From Firmicutes bacterium CAG:341 (GTDB lineage Bacteria > Bacillota > Clostridia > Oscillospirales > Acutalibacteraceae), in the NCBI GenBank assembly GCA_000434995.1, contig FR895304.1:28420-92419 (forward strand): DNA of 64,000 bases, read 5' to 3'. Every line of letters starts with the position of its first letter. Position 1 is the stretch's first letter. Positions 1 to 10,700 of the stretch are shown in pieces. Under the pieces are notes generated by a model. It did no database searches. It was given only the letters and a program-made list of their open reading frames with translations, and was not told the origin of the DNA. The position numbers and the translations under genes were made by a program.

Positions 1-24
1 CAGATGAATATAAAAATTCATCTG
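1..24 (-). terminator. Perfect hairpin after the remnant
   Basis: Nine-base stem CAGATGAAT/ATTCATCTG (1-9 with 16-24) with an AT-only loop, directly after the stop of the possible remnant. The T-run that would prove a terminator lies outside the window. Confidence 0.35.
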
Positions 25-32
25 CGCCTTTA

Positions 33-210
33 TTATGCACCGATATTTATTTGCGGGTAAATATCCTGCAAAGAATAGTAAAACTTTTTAAGCCTTTGGT
101 TTAATTTAACATCTTTTACCGCTGAAAATTTTGCATCTTCAAGTTTAATTTACCCGATATGCCCGAAGCGATTTTTATATTTTCAAAATCTGCTTTGCCT
201 GTCAATTCAA
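33..210 (-). pseudogene. Possible degraded 3' remnant of a gene, family unknown
   Basis: Between the left edge and the rplT terminator there is no intact gene. On the minus strand two overlapping frames read like protein: from about 205 a frame beginning LTGKADFENIKIASGISGK, and from about 143 to the stop at 33-35 a frame containing EDAKFSAVKDVKL and ending YPQINIGA. The switch between frames near 141-145 would need one indel, and I find no ATG start with a ribosome binding site. The reading is an inference from amino-acid texture; it could be noncoding chance. Confidence 0.25.
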
Positions 211-245
211 TAAACTATTTGTAAATTGTAATTTACCATAACAAA

Positions 246-270
246 AACCCACTCAACAAGTGAGTGGGTT
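246..270 (-). terminator. Intrinsic terminator of the infC-rpmI-rplT operon
   Basis: Ten-base stem (246-255 with 261-270) and 5-base loop, followed on the minus strand by TTTTTG. It sits about 20 bases after the rplT stop. Confidence 0.85.
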
Positions 271-291
271 AATTTGAATATCTAACTAAAA

Positions 292-645
292 TTAGAGTGC
301 AGCCTTAGCTGATTCAACAAGTGAAGTGAATGCAGTTGGGTCAGAAATAGCAATTTCTGAAAGCATCTTTCTGTTAAGGTCAATGCCTGCTTTCTTAAGT
401 CCGTTCATAAATGTTGAATAGTTAGTACCGTTTGCCTTGCAAGCAGCTGAAATACGAGTAATCCAAAGTCTTCTGAAATCTCTCTTCTTCTGTTTTCTGC
501 CGATGTATGCATACTGTCCGCTCTTCATAACAGCTTGTTTAGCTGTCTTGAAAAGTCTGTGCTTTCCGCCGTAGTAGCCCTTAGCTGCCTTTAATACTTT
601 TTTTCTTCTTTTACGAGTTGCCATAGCACCCTTAATTCTTGCCAT
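292..645 (-). CDS. rplT: 50S ribosomal protein L20
   Basis: L20 binds 23S rRNA early in large-subunit assembly and in Firmicutes and enterobacteria also represses its own operon. The 117-residue length is normal for the family. The basic N-terminus MARIKG followed by [17 protein letters not shown] and the later RDFRRLWI block are the classic L20 signature. It is the last gene of infC-rpmI-rplT and is followed by an intrinsic terminator. The ATG at 645 is preceded by a GGAGG-type site in the 53-base gap after rpmI. Confidence 0.97.
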   Translation of the reverse strand: MARIKGAMATRKRRKKVLKAAKGYYGGKHRLFKTAKQAVMKSGQYAYIGRKQKKRDFRRLWITRISAACKANGTNYSTFMNGLKKAGIDLNRKMLSEIAISDPTAFTSLVESAKAAL

Positions 646-698
646 ATCTATATACCTCCGAGTTAATGTTAATGCCTAAATAATTAAGCAAATTCTTC

Positions 699-896
699 TT
701 ATTTGTAAGGAACAAGTCTCTTGCACTGCTTCTGGTTTGTAACATCAGCAACTGCAGTTTTACGAAGATTTCTCTTACGCTTAGTTGACTTCTTAGTAAG
801 AATGTGTGAGGTATAAGCATGTGCACGCTTTACCTTGCCGCTCTTTGTTGTCTTAAAACGCTTCTTTGCGCCGCTGTGAGTTTTAATTTTTGGCAT
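699..896 (-). CDS. rpmI: 50S ribosomal protein L35
   Basis: Small basic large-subunit protein of 65 residues, the standard length. The [15 protein letters not shown] start and the central [16 protein letters not shown] stretch are diagnostic. It lies 19 bases after infC and 53 bases before rplT, the conserved infC-rpmI-rplT order, so it shares their leader-controlled transcript. Confidence 0.97.
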   Translation of the reverse strand: MPKIKTHSGAKKRFKTTKSGKVKRAHAYTSHILTKKSTKRKRNLRKTAVADVTNQKQCKRLVPYK

Positions 897-915
897 AATT
901 TATTCCTCCGTGTGA

Positions 916-1434
916 TTATTTACTTGCCTTAGGAGACAAAAACATAAGAATTTGCCTACCGTCGAGTTTAGGGGCTTTATCAACATTTGCTTCTTCCTCA
1001 AGTGAAGCTGCAAAACGCTTCATATTTTCAATACCGAGGTCTGAATGAGTCATCATTCTGCCCTTAAGGCGAATTGAAACCTTAACCTTGTGACCTGACG
1101 CAAGAAACTTTTTTGCCTGATTAACTTTTGTGTTGAAGTCACCGACATCAATAGTAACACTAAGACGAATTTCCTTTGTTTCAACCTGCTTTTGATTTTT
1201 GCGATTTTCCTTTTCACGCTTAGCCTGCTCATAACGGAACTTTGAATAGTCCATAATTTTGCATACAGGCGGCTTAGCCTGAGGAGCAATCTTTACTAAA
1301 TCAAGGCCTTTTGTTTCAGCTATGTGGAGTGCATCACTTGCGCTCATAATACCAAGCTGTTCACCGTCGGCTGAAATAACGCGTAATTCCTTGTCTTTGA
1401 TTTCATTATTGATTTGTTGAGTTTCCTTGCTGAT
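916..1434 (-). CDS. infC: Translation initiation factor IF-3, probable AUC start
   Basis: IF-3 binds the 30S subunit, prevents premature 50S joining and proofreads start codon and initiator tRNA. The protein has the N-domain (INNEIKDKELRVI...), the lysine-rich linker around KREKENRKNQKQVETKEIR and the C-domain ending LMFLSPKASK. The longest frame begins with GTG at 1443, but that codon is inside the ribosome binding site AGAGGTG (1441-1447). The ATC codon at 1434-1432 lies 6 bases after that site and gives the usual (M)SKETQQIN start, 172 residues. A rare AUU/AUC start is a known autoregulatory device of infC because IF-3 rejects non-canonical starts. The start choice is inference; the identity is firm. 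Confidence 0.9.
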   Translation of the reverse strand: MSKETQQINNEIKDKELRVISADGEQLGIMSASDALHIAETKGLDLVKIAPQAKPPVCKIMDYSKFRYEQAKREKENRKNQKQVETKEIRLSVTIDVGDFNTKVNQAKKFLASGHKVKVSIRLKGRMMTHSDLGIENMKRFAASLEEEANVDKAPKLDGRQILMFLSPKASK

Positions 1435-1443
1435 AAAAAACAC

Positions 1444-1564
1444 CTCTTATAAAAAATTAAAGTGTGAACGCAATATCCGTTCACACTTCAATAATCAATT
1501 AACAAATAAATTATTGCCCTTTTCGCTTAGCTGAAGGGGAGAACGACGCGTTCTTCTTTATTGC
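1444..1564 (-). promoter_or_regulatory. 5' leader of infC operon, L20-leader-like attenuator
   Basis: About 120 nt separate the predicted transcription start from infC. It contains several hairpins, including AGAACG/CGTTCT near 1538-1552, and ends in a strong terminator just before the ribosome binding site. In Firmicutes this position carries the L20 autoregulatory leader that switches between termination and read-through. I did not match it base by base to the Rfam model. Confidence 0.6.
1460..1488 (-). terminator. Attenuator hairpin in front of infC
   Basis: Perfect 11-base stem (1460-1470 with 1478-1488) with a 7-base loop, followed on the minus strand by TTTAATTTTTTAT and then at once by the infC ribosome binding site. 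A terminator between promoter and gene implies regulated read-through. Confidence 0.8.
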
Positions 1565-1570
1565 GTAGAT

Positions 1571-1599
1571 ATATTAACATAGCCACATCAATTTGTCAA
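1571..1599 (-). promoter_or_regulatory. Promoter of infC-rpmI-rplT
   Basis: TTGACA (1594-1599) and TAATAT (1571-1576) on the minus strand with a 17-base spacer, consistent with a housekeeping sigma-A promoter. Predicted start near 1564. Confidence 0.8.
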
Positions 1600-1627
1600 T
1601 ACAAAATTTAGATTTATTTTATAAATT

Positions 1628-2665
1628 TTATTGCCAAGGATATTTTTGCTTAAGTTTTTCAAATTCTTTGTAGTCCTTTGCAAAATGGAATTTATTTTCA
1701 AGGTCGGAAAAGAAGTAATAATAGCCTGTATCATTATGATTTACAACTGCATTTATATTTTCAACACCCGGATTACAAATAGGCCCGCTCGGAAGCGCCG
1801 GGCATTTATAAGTATTATACGATTCAACAACACTTGTGCCAAATCCGTTTTCACGAAGCTTATTACCGTAAAATATAGTAACATCGCTTTGAAGCTGCTG
1901 GCCTATATTAAGGCGGTTAATAAATACAGATGCAATATTTTGAGCCACGCCGTCACCAAGCGTTTCCTTTTCAACAACCGATGCAAGTGTTACAAGCTCG
2001 TAAAGAGTCATACCGTTTTTTTCGCAATAATCAGTCCATTCATCGCTGATTTTACCGTCGAATGTTTCAAGCATTGTTGCCACAACATCTTTTGCATTAC
2101 TGTTTTCCGGCAAATCATATGTTGCAGGAAACAAAAAGCCTTCAAGCTGATAAGCAACATTTTCGCCCATATATGCTTCGTTTAAAAAATCATAATTATA
2201 ATCATTTTTATTTTTGCAGGCATTTAAAAAATCCGACTTTTTACAAATATTGTTTTTTTCTAAAGTATCTGCAATATCAAAAACAGTATATCCCTCGGGA
2301 ATGCAAACCGAAACGCTTTTATGTGAAATATCGGGATTTTGAAGTTTTTTTGCAATTTCCTCATAACTCATTGATGAGGTCATATTATATTCACCGTTGA
2401 TATAAGTGAATTTAGGATAATGCTTATCCATCCACCAATTCCAAACGGTATCATTTTTAATGATTCCATTTGATTTTAATTTTTCGCCTATTTGATAAGC
2501 AAAATCATCTTTTTCAATAACAAGATTATATTCCGTTTTGGTATTTCTGTTACCGCTTACATCTTTTTGAACATAGGTATAGCCAACATAAGCTGTGATA
2601 CCCAAAAGAGCAAGAACAAGAATTACTATTACAGCAATGCCTGATTTACTTTTATTCTTCGACAT
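1628..2665 (-). CDS. mltG: Endolytic murein transglycosylase MltG (YceG-like)
   Basis: MltG cleaves nascent peptidoglycan at the membrane and is thought to end glycan-strand synthesis. After a lysine-rich cytoplasmic start there is one membrane helix (about residues 10-30), then a LysM-like region and the YceG domain. Diagnostic motifs are ASVVEKET, whose Glu is the catalytic residue of the family, LQSDVTIFYG and SYNTYKCPALPSGPICNPG. The 345 residues match the family. I chose the ATG at 2665 (MSKNKSKSG) because AGGAG lies 8 bases upstream; an in-frame start at 2683 has no such site. It overlaps the preceding acetyltransferase gene by 14 bases, suggesting translational coupling. Confidence 0.93.
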   Translation of the reverse strand: MSKNKSKSGIAVIVILVLALLGITAYVGYTYVQKDVSGNRNTKTEYNLVIEKDDFAYQIGEKLKSNGIIKNDTVWNWWMDKHYPKFTYINGEYNMTSSMSYEEIAKKLQNPDISHKSVSVCIPEGYTVFDIADTLEKNNICKKSDFLNACKNKNDYNYDFLNEAYMGENVAYQLEGFLFPATYDLPENSNAKDVVATMLETFDGKISDEWTDYCEKNGMTLYELVTLASVVEKETLGDGVAQNIASVFINRLNIGQQLQSDVTIFYGNKLRENGFGTSVVESYNTYKCPALPSGPICNPGVENINAVVNHNDTGYYYFFSDLENKFHFAKDYKEFEKLKQKYPWQ

Positions 2666-3107
2666 TGAAATCTCCTTTATCAATACACATAGGTGTGTGA
2701 ACTATTCCCCTATCAACAAGTTCTCTGCCACAAATGCGAAAACCGAGCTTTTCATAAAAATTAACAGCGTGATTTTGAGCGTCTACATAAATTCGTTCTG
2801 CCCCGGCTTCAATAGATTTGGCAACAACAGCGTTAACTACCGTTGCCCCGTAATGCTTGCCTCTATATTCTTTAAGCACTGCAATTCTGCCTATTTTAAG
2901 CCCGTTTGACTGCGGTATTTCCGTAATTCTGGCGGTTGCCACAGCACTCTTGCCATCATAAAGCAGGGCAAAAAGCGCTCTTTTATCAAGCTCGTCAAAC
3001 TCTTCCTCGCCTTTTATATTTTGTTCACTCATAAAAACCTGCATACGAATACTTTTAACAAGCATAAAATCAGGGTCGGAATATAATAAAAACTTAACTT
3101 CAGCCAT
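2652..3107 (-). CDS. GNAT-family N-acetyltransferase
   Basis: A 151-residue single-domain GNAT protein. Seen: the acetyl-CoA binding region IGRIAVLKEYRGKHYGATVVNAV (R/Q-x-x-G-x-G/A-like pyrophosphate loop) and the C-terminal VDAQNHAVNFYEKLGFRICG typical of the family. The start region MLVKSIRMQVFMSEQNI resembles the ElaA/YjcF type. Substrate unknown. It overlaps pyk by 8 bases upstream and mltG by 14 bases downstream, so the three are one transcription unit. Confidence 0.85.
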   Translation of the reverse strand: MAEVKFLLYSDPDFMLVKSIRMQVFMSEQNIKGEEEFDELDKRALFALLYDGKSAVATARITEIPQSNGLKIGRIAVLKEYRGKHYGATVVNAVVAKSIEAGAERIYVDAQNHAVNFYEKLGFRICGRELVDRGIVHTPMCIDKGDFNVEE

Positions 3108-4527
3108 TTATTTTGTGTACCTTAAGCATATTTGTTGTGCCGGACATACCGAGCGGTATACCTGCTGTGATTACTACTGTATCTCCATTTTTAGCCACAC
3201 CGGCTTTAACTGTAACTTCAACTGCGTGGTCAAAAAGTTCATCAGTATTATTTTTAAGCTGACAAAGTACCGGCTTAACACCCCAGCTAAGACTTAGCTG
3301 ACGCCATACTTTTTGGTTAATTGTAGCACCAACAATAGATGTTTGCGGCCTAAACTTTGAAATCATACGGGCGGTAGTGCCGCTTTTAGTTACAGTAATA
3401 ATTGCCGACGCATTAAGGTCGTGTGCAGTAGTAACGGTAGCGTGGCTGATAGCAGATGTAATATCCTTACCGCCGCTTTCAGGATAAAAATTATCGAATT
3501 GCCGTTTGTAATCAATATCTCCCTCGGTAGTGAGTGCAATTGAAGTCATAGTTTGAACTGCTTCAATCGGGTGCTTGCCGACAGCGCTTTCACCCGAAAG
3601 CATAATTGCGCTTGTACCGTCATAAATAGCATTTGCAACATCGGTAATTTCCGCTCTTGTAGGGCGCGGATTATTTATCATAGATTCAAGCATTTGCGTT
3701 GCTGTTACAACAATTTTGCCTGCATCATACACTTTTCTTATAATCATTTTTTGAATAGCAGGAATACGCTGAAAATCAATTTCAACACCCATATCCCCTC
3801 TTGCTACCATTATTCCGTCAGACACAGCAATAATATCATCAATATTATCAACACCCTGTGTGTTTTCAATTTTAGAAATAATTTTAACATCTTTCCAGCC
3901 TATTGCTTCAACAAAATTACGAAGAATTGTAACATCGGTAGCACTGCGAACAAATGATGCCGCAATAAAATCAAAATCGTGCTTTGCACCGAATTTAAGG
4001 TCATTCATATCCCTTTCGGAAAGATAAGGCATATTAAGGTCAACACCAGGAACATTAACACCCTTATGGTTTGTTAAAAGTCCGCCGTCAATAACGGTGC
4101 AATGAATATCACTGCCTTTTACGCTGTCAACCTTCATTGAAATAAGGCCATCGTTAATAAGAATGACTGTTCCTGCTTTAACATCACGAGGAAGTCCCTC
4201 ATAATTAACATAACATTTCTTTTCATTGCCAAGGCACATTTTTGTAGTTAAAACAAATTTGTCACCCTCGTTAATTACTGCACCGTCAGGATTTTCAAAA
4301 TCACCAAGTCGAACTTCAGGTCCTTTGGTATCGAGCAAAGTTGCAATCGGTGCATTGAGCTTTTCCCTTACTGCAATAACTTCTTTAAGTCTTTTTTCAT
4401 GATCCTCATATGCACCGTGGCTAAAATTAAATCTTGCAACATCCATACCTGAAAGAACCATTTTTTCAAGTGTTTGAGGATTATCTGTTGCCGGCCCTAA
4501 TGTACAAATGATTTTAGTTTTTTTCAT
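3100..4527 (-). CDS. pyk: Pyruvate kinase
   Basis: Converts phosphoenolpyruvate and ADP to pyruvate and ATP, the last step of glycolysis, in the cytoplasm. Motifs: KTKIICTLGPATDN at the N-terminus, RFNFSHG, the catalytic-lysine region ISKIENTQG, MVARGDMGVEI, and TATQMLESM. The 475-residue chain ends with the allosteric C-domain (NMLKVHKI) and lacks the extra PEP-utiliser domain that many Bacilli enzymes carry. The ATG at 4527 has GGAG upstream; the longer frame to 4602 has no family similarity at its N-terminus. It supplies pyruvate for the PFOR encoded at 52.7 kb. Confidence 0.96.
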   Translation of the reverse strand: MKKTKIICTLGPATDNPQTLEKMVLSGMDVARFNFSHGAYEDHEKRLKEVIAVREKLNAPIATLLDTKGPEVRLGDFENPDGAVINEGDKFVLTTKMCLGNEKKCYVNYEGLPRDVKAGTVILINDGLISMKVDSVKGSDIHCTVIDGGLLTNHKGVNVPGVDLNMPYLSERDMNDLKFGAKHDFDFIAASFVRSATDVTILRNFVEAIGWKDVKIISKIENTQGVDNIDDIIAVSDGIMVARGDMGVEIDFQRIPAIQKMIIRKVYDAGKIVVTATQMLESMINNPRPTRAEITDVANAIYDGTSAIMLSGESAVGKHPIEAVQTMTSIALTTEGDIDYKRQFDNFYPESGGKDITSAISHATVTTAHDLNASAIITVTKSGTTARMISKFRPQTSIVGATINQKVWRQLSLSWGVKPVLCQLKNNTDELFDHAVEVTVKAGVAKNGDTVVITAGIPLGMSGTTNMLKVHKING

Positions 4528-4711
4528 TGTAATATTATCTCCATAGCTTAAATACAAAATACTTTGAAAAAGGCGCATCAAATTTCCGCAATATTTAGAC
4601 AAAACCTTCCTCGATAGTATAATAACACAAAAATATAAAAATGCAATATAAAATGCAATATATTTTTATTATTAACTGTTAAATATATAATAAAAAAATT
4701 AAAACAAAAAA

Positions 4712-4741
4712 CAAGGCAATCGCCAAATGACAATTGCCTTG
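4712..4741 (-). terminator. Intrinsic terminator of the Tad operon
   Basis: Nine-base stem (4712-4720 with 4733-4741), 12-base loop, then a minus-strand TTTTTTGTTTTAATTTTTTT tract. It is placed 16 bases after the stop of the giant TadG-like gene. Confidence 0.9.
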
Positions 4742-4756
4742 TAAAAATATTGATTT

Positions 4757-7700
4757 TTAATAGTTTTCACCCGGGATATTATCAAGAACATCGCGAGGGA
4801 AGAATACACTTGAACCGCCTGTTGCCATATCCGTATTTGAATCATCCAAATCGTAGTTAAACACTTTATCACTTGCGTTGTTATATTCATTTTCAGATAT
4901 GATAAATATATTACCGCTTTGTGCAAGGTGAAGGTCTAAAGTCCGCCAATTTTGGAATCTGTGCAAATTGAAGTAATATGCATTATCTTCAATAGTATCA
5001 GCAATACCACAGCCCCAAATTTCCTGATACCAGCCGTCAAAATCAAGCTTACCGTTTGGCGCATAGAACAATGCACCAAGCTTACCGTAACCGGCAAAAT
5101 ACTTGATATTACCTTGATATGAAGCGATAGAATTAGGAAGCTGTTTAGCATTATATTCTGCGTTATCTGCCTTTGAGTAGAAGTTGAACAAATTAACATC
5201 ACCCTTATTTGCAACAAGGTAAGTTAAGCGCATATCTATTGTAGTATTTATGTTTATGTTATTATCAGCATAAATAAGAACCGGGAAAGAAGTTTGACCG
5301 TCAGCTGATGATGTACCCCTGCTGTCAAAACCTGCAAGACTTGTATTACCCTTGATTGAATCAATATTCACATTAAGGCTGCTTGCCATACAGGTAAAGT
5401 CGTGGCCGAGATAAATAAGTGCGTCCTGCCTGAGTACACACTGGCCTTGAACAAGGCAATCATAAGTACCCATAATTGAAGCGTTCTTATTAAGAGTTAA
5501 TGAACCGAGTGTATAAATACTGCCCTGCTTCGGTTTGAATTCTTCTTTAAGGTTATAGCCGAATTTCTTAAGCGCATCGAGTATATCACCCCAAAGTGAA
5601 CCGTCAGAATCACTTACATACGGTTTATACTTATATGTTGCATTTTTAAAGGTTTCCGGCATTACCCATAAATCTGCATTATGCCTTAATGTAAGATATT
5701 TAGGAGTAAATACATAGTTACCTACTGCAACTTGCGAATAACCGTATTCAAAGATTTGACCGCCGTATGATACAAGTGACTGACCGATAAAGAATGTACC
5801 ACCCTTTGCATTATCGGATGAATCAGCTTGAAGCTCATTCTTAATATTAGCACCGTCATTTGTAAGCGGTGTATCATTATCATCTTTGCCTGCATCGGTA
5901 CTTCCGTCAGTCTTTTCATTATCGCCCTTTGAATCCGAATATTCAGGTTCTTTACCTTCGGTTACACCTTTGGCAGTATTTTCAGTAACGGTATTACCGT
6001 TAATAGTTCTTGTATAATCACCGGATTTGCCGAGTTCAATATACGAAAGTGCTGTAACATTACCGCCTACCGAAACAGTAGTGCAATCACGAATCTTAAT
6101 CCACGAAGTTGAAGCCTGCAAGCTGCCGCCTACATGGAATTCACTGTATGAACCGCCTTCAACAGAAGTAAGGGCTTTAAGCTTTTTGCCGACATAAATC
6201 TTTGCATCGTGGCGAAGAGTTAAATATTTGTTACTTATAAAATCGTCTTTAACTCGAAGGGTAGTTGAAGCATAAACCTTTGTATACTTTCCGCTTTCAA
6301 AGTTACCGCCTACATAGGTGTAACCTGCATTAGCGAATGTGTATTTTTTAAGGCTGTCACCCTTGGTGAAGAACTTACCGTTAACATCAGACGCTTGTGA
6401 CCTATCCTCATCATCATCAAGAAGAGATTTACCGATTTCAACGAAATCATCACAAGTGAACTTACCGTTGATATAGTTCTTGGTCATATCACGAATCTTA
6501 GCTGTATCACGAACATACATATTTCCGTTTACAATAATCTTTGAGCAAATATTTTCATCAAGACATTGGAAAATAAGGAATCTGTAATCGTTATTTTTAA
6601 TAAGATTCTCCATTCTTATAGCATCAAGGTCTGATTTCTTGGAACTGTCAAAAATAGCGTTTTTAATAATACTGATAGTATCAGGATCATTAAGTGACTT
6701 TTGACCTGCAACTGCAAGAGTTACATTTTGCTTCATATAAACTCTTGAATAAGTGTAAAGCGAACCACCTACATAAACATTGGCATTTGAATAAATATCC
6801 AAGTCACGCGAATTATTTTCAGGTACTGTTGACAACGACTTAGTCCAAAGACTTTCACCCAGTGTATTATTAAGCATATTTCCGCCAACATAGAAATATG
6901 AACTTCTGTACTTATTAGGGTTTTTATCAAAATCATCGTGGTAAGAACGTTTATCATCACAGAATGAATAATAAGTAGCATCAACTGCATTATAAGTAAA
7001 CATTTCAATATTTATCTTTGTAGCACGCTTTGATTGGTAATCCCCGCCTACCATAAAGATACTGTTATTACCTGCCGCAATACCTGCACCACCGAAGCAA
7101 TCACCACCGATAAAGGTATTAGAGTGGTTATATGCCCAAATAGCAGTTGCATAGTACGAATTACCACGATTACAATAATCAAGCAAATCTCCGCCTATAT
7201 AGGTAGTACCCATAGTGAAGTATGAGCCTGCATTACCGTCTTTTTCGTTTGAACCAAGCTTTAAGTTGCCGCCGATATATACAGTTGCCTTTTTAAACTC
7301 AGTGCCGTTAATGCTGTCAACACCATTCATAAATGACATTGACTTTTCGTTTCTCCATTTTGAAGTGTTTAATGAATCCTTATTCATTTCAACATTGCCT
7401 GAAACTGCAAATTTGCCGAGGTTAATTGTAACTATACCGTAAGTGTAATCACCGTCACAGTCAAAAACAGCATTTTCAGCGTTGTAAAAAGCATTTGAGT
7501 TAAGGTTAACTGCGCCGCCGAAGTGCGCTTTAGCATTCTTATAGTTAATAATTGCTGTATCACTGTTTATAGCACCGCTTGGCATATCGCACCAACCTGT
7601 TATCTGCATACCTGCATTAGAATAAATTTCGCCGCAGTTTTTAACATAACCGTAAAATTTAAGTTCATTTGTACCGCCGATATAAAGATATGCATCAACA

Positions 7701-10700
7701 GTACCGACTGTTTTACCGTTTTTAAGTGAATAACCCTGATGCAGATCACCATCTTCTTTATCGGTAATATACTGGGATTTACTCCAATCAACATTAAGGT
7801 TACCCAAAATATACATCTTGCCATAGTTATAAACTGTGCAAGCCATATTAACATCGCCTTGAATACCGAGTGAGCCTGACTTAACAAACAAAGCCTCACC
7901 ATCATTAAGCGAAACATTGCCGCCTATGTTAGTTGTGCCGGAAAGAACACAAAGTCCTACGCCTCTGTTTTCCATACCGTCAACCTTGTTTGTACCCTTA
8001 ATATCGAGTGAATAGCCAATATTGACCGTACCTCTTGTATGCAAAGCTCCCTTAAGTGTGAGTGTTTTTGAGGCGTCACCGGCAATAAATGTATCTGCAT
8101 TATCACTTGTAAAAGCAATTTCAGGGTCATTAGTCGAGCCGCCGCTGTTAACTATGTTGAGGCCACCCATAAGATACATATTACCACCATTTGAAATTTT
8201 GGCAGAATGACTAGAGAATGCACTAACACTGCCCAATTGAACCTCATCTTTTATGCAAAGGTATCCACCGGATTCAACTTTCAAAGAAGACAAAACAGTT
8301 AACGAACCATTATGTGTTATATTACCAAATTCTTTAATTGTTAAAGAATTCAATATCTTATCTCCGATATTGTCAGCAATGTATAATCCGTTAATTACAA
8401 CATCCGTTTTCTTACCGGCTGTATCAGTTTGACTTATTGTATGTTTACCGTTTGAGAAGAATTCACTTAAATTATCTGCACTTGAACTTTCAACATTTAC
8501 GACATAAGTGGTCCAAACCGGTGCAAGTGACCAGAATTTAGAACCGCCATTTATATCGATGCTACTGCAATAATTTTGTGTTGAACCTCCTATTATAATA
8601 TACGAATTATCATTTAATGTAATTGTCGAGCCATACAAGCCGTTTATGCTGATGTACTTTGCAACATAAAGCTTTGAAGAAGAATTTAAATTAACTGCAT
8701 CGTTAGATGAAAGATAGCCCAAAACAATCAATCTATGTGAATTTGACAAGGAAATAGCACCTGACGACATAGTCAAATTGCCGCCGATGAGGGTTAATCC
8801 GCCGTTATTGCCGACAATATTATTATGGCTAACACTAAGCGAACCATAGAGATAAAGTGAACCGTCATTAACAAATTGCTTTGAAAAAGTCAAATTTGAT
8901 TTTGTGGCAGTTTGTTCAATCGAGCCGTCACCTAAATAAATACGAGACTCAGGCTGATTGTTTGTAAATTCATCTATATTAGATGAAAGAGCATTGATAT
9001 AGCCGCCTGAATTACCATTCAAACCGAAAATGCTGACAATTGAGCCTTTTTCTCCATTATCAGAATAAAGTTTAAATCTTCTTTCAATACCGCTGTTAAC
9101 AATACCAGTTACATATAATTCGCTAGTACCTTTAATTTGCACAGCTTCATTAAATTCAATTGAATCAGTTTGGGCAGCTTGTAAATCACCTGCACAATAA
9201 AGTTTACCTGATTGAAGCTTTAAAGGATATAATGTATTTACATTTTGAACAGAATATATTGTACCGGAAATATCCAAACCGGTTTTACCGTTTTTATTTT
9301 TATTGCCTTTAAAAATACCGTTTGCGTTAATATTGCCTTTTGCAATTACTTCACTGCCACTAACAACGTTAACATAGCAATTAAATGTAATATCGCCCCA
9401 ACATTCAATGCGGCAAGCGATATTAAATTGACCGCTGTTATCACTTGTTTGAGTAAATACAATATCTCTTGCCTGAATCAAACTGCTATTTACAGAAGTG
9501 GCTATCCTTTTTGCTGTAAGCTTTCCGTTAACTATAACTTTTGCTGAATCGTAAAGTGAAATATCACCTGTAATTTGTACTGCATTATTAGTATAGACAG
9601 CAGATTCATTTGTTAATTGAAGAACGCCATCAACATTAAATCCGGAATTTGCATGAAGCTGTGACGAATCATTCAAATATAAAGATTTGAATTTAGCCGC
9701 ACCGTCAACTATGATTTTTGAAGCATTCGTTACAACAAAGTTTTCGGTTACTGTAAACTTACCTCTTGTTTGAATGGTATTATTACCTTTCAAATCAGCA
9801 GCTTTTATTGTAATATCCGATGAACTTTTTACAGTTGAATTTTCACTTAATCTTAATGTTGAGTTTACAGTTATAGGGTAACACAAATCTATTGAGTTTG
9901 TACCGCCATTTGCGTTAAAATCACCGCAAACAATACCGCCACCCGCATAAAGATTATCTTGATTAGCTGCGGTGATATTAACATTATTTAACTGCAAAGT
10001 TCCTTTTGCTTTTATAATTCTGTTTGATGCAAAATCATTATGAATCACAGCATTACCGCCGCAATAAATAACTTGGTTATCTGAGCCGGATGAAAAATCA
10101 GTTGAATTACAAGTGATATTTCCCGCAACATAAAGGTTTGAATTGCTGAGCATTGAAAGCTTTTTGCAATTGAAATTGCCCTGAACTTTAATTAAAGCAT
10201 TCGAATTTATTGTTACAGCTTTGTTGTCGTCGTTTGGAAGACATGTAAAATTACCATGTGTATTTATTTTTGCGCCCTCTCCAAGAACGACATTATCTTT
10301 ACAAATAACATCGCCGTATGAATTCAGCGTTGCATCTTTGTTTAAAGTCATGCCGTCATCAGAAGTGGTGGTACCGCCGATATATACTAATGAATTTTCA
10401 TCGACTGTTGCACTCTTGCAAGCAAAATTACCCTGAACATAAAGGCGCGCGCCGCTTTCCATAACAAGAGCTTTGCAATATACATCACCAAAAACAAAAA
10501 CAACACTGTTCTTTCTGATTTGAAGTTCACCGTCGGAAACATTGATATTGTCTTTAACAATAAGTGTTGCATTGCCACCTTTTTGGCCTACATCCATATT
10601 TTTTCCGTTGGTTACATTAAGTGAGCCGTAAACAACGGATGAAGCAGAACCTGTAATGCTACAAGAATACTTCACAATCGGGAATACTTTATCTGTTGGA

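Noticed and set aside
1631..2185. 184-residue plus-strand open frame opposite mltG
   Set aside because: Cys/Ile/Phe-rich composition typical of antisense reading; lies fully inside a well-supported gene and has no ribosome binding site.
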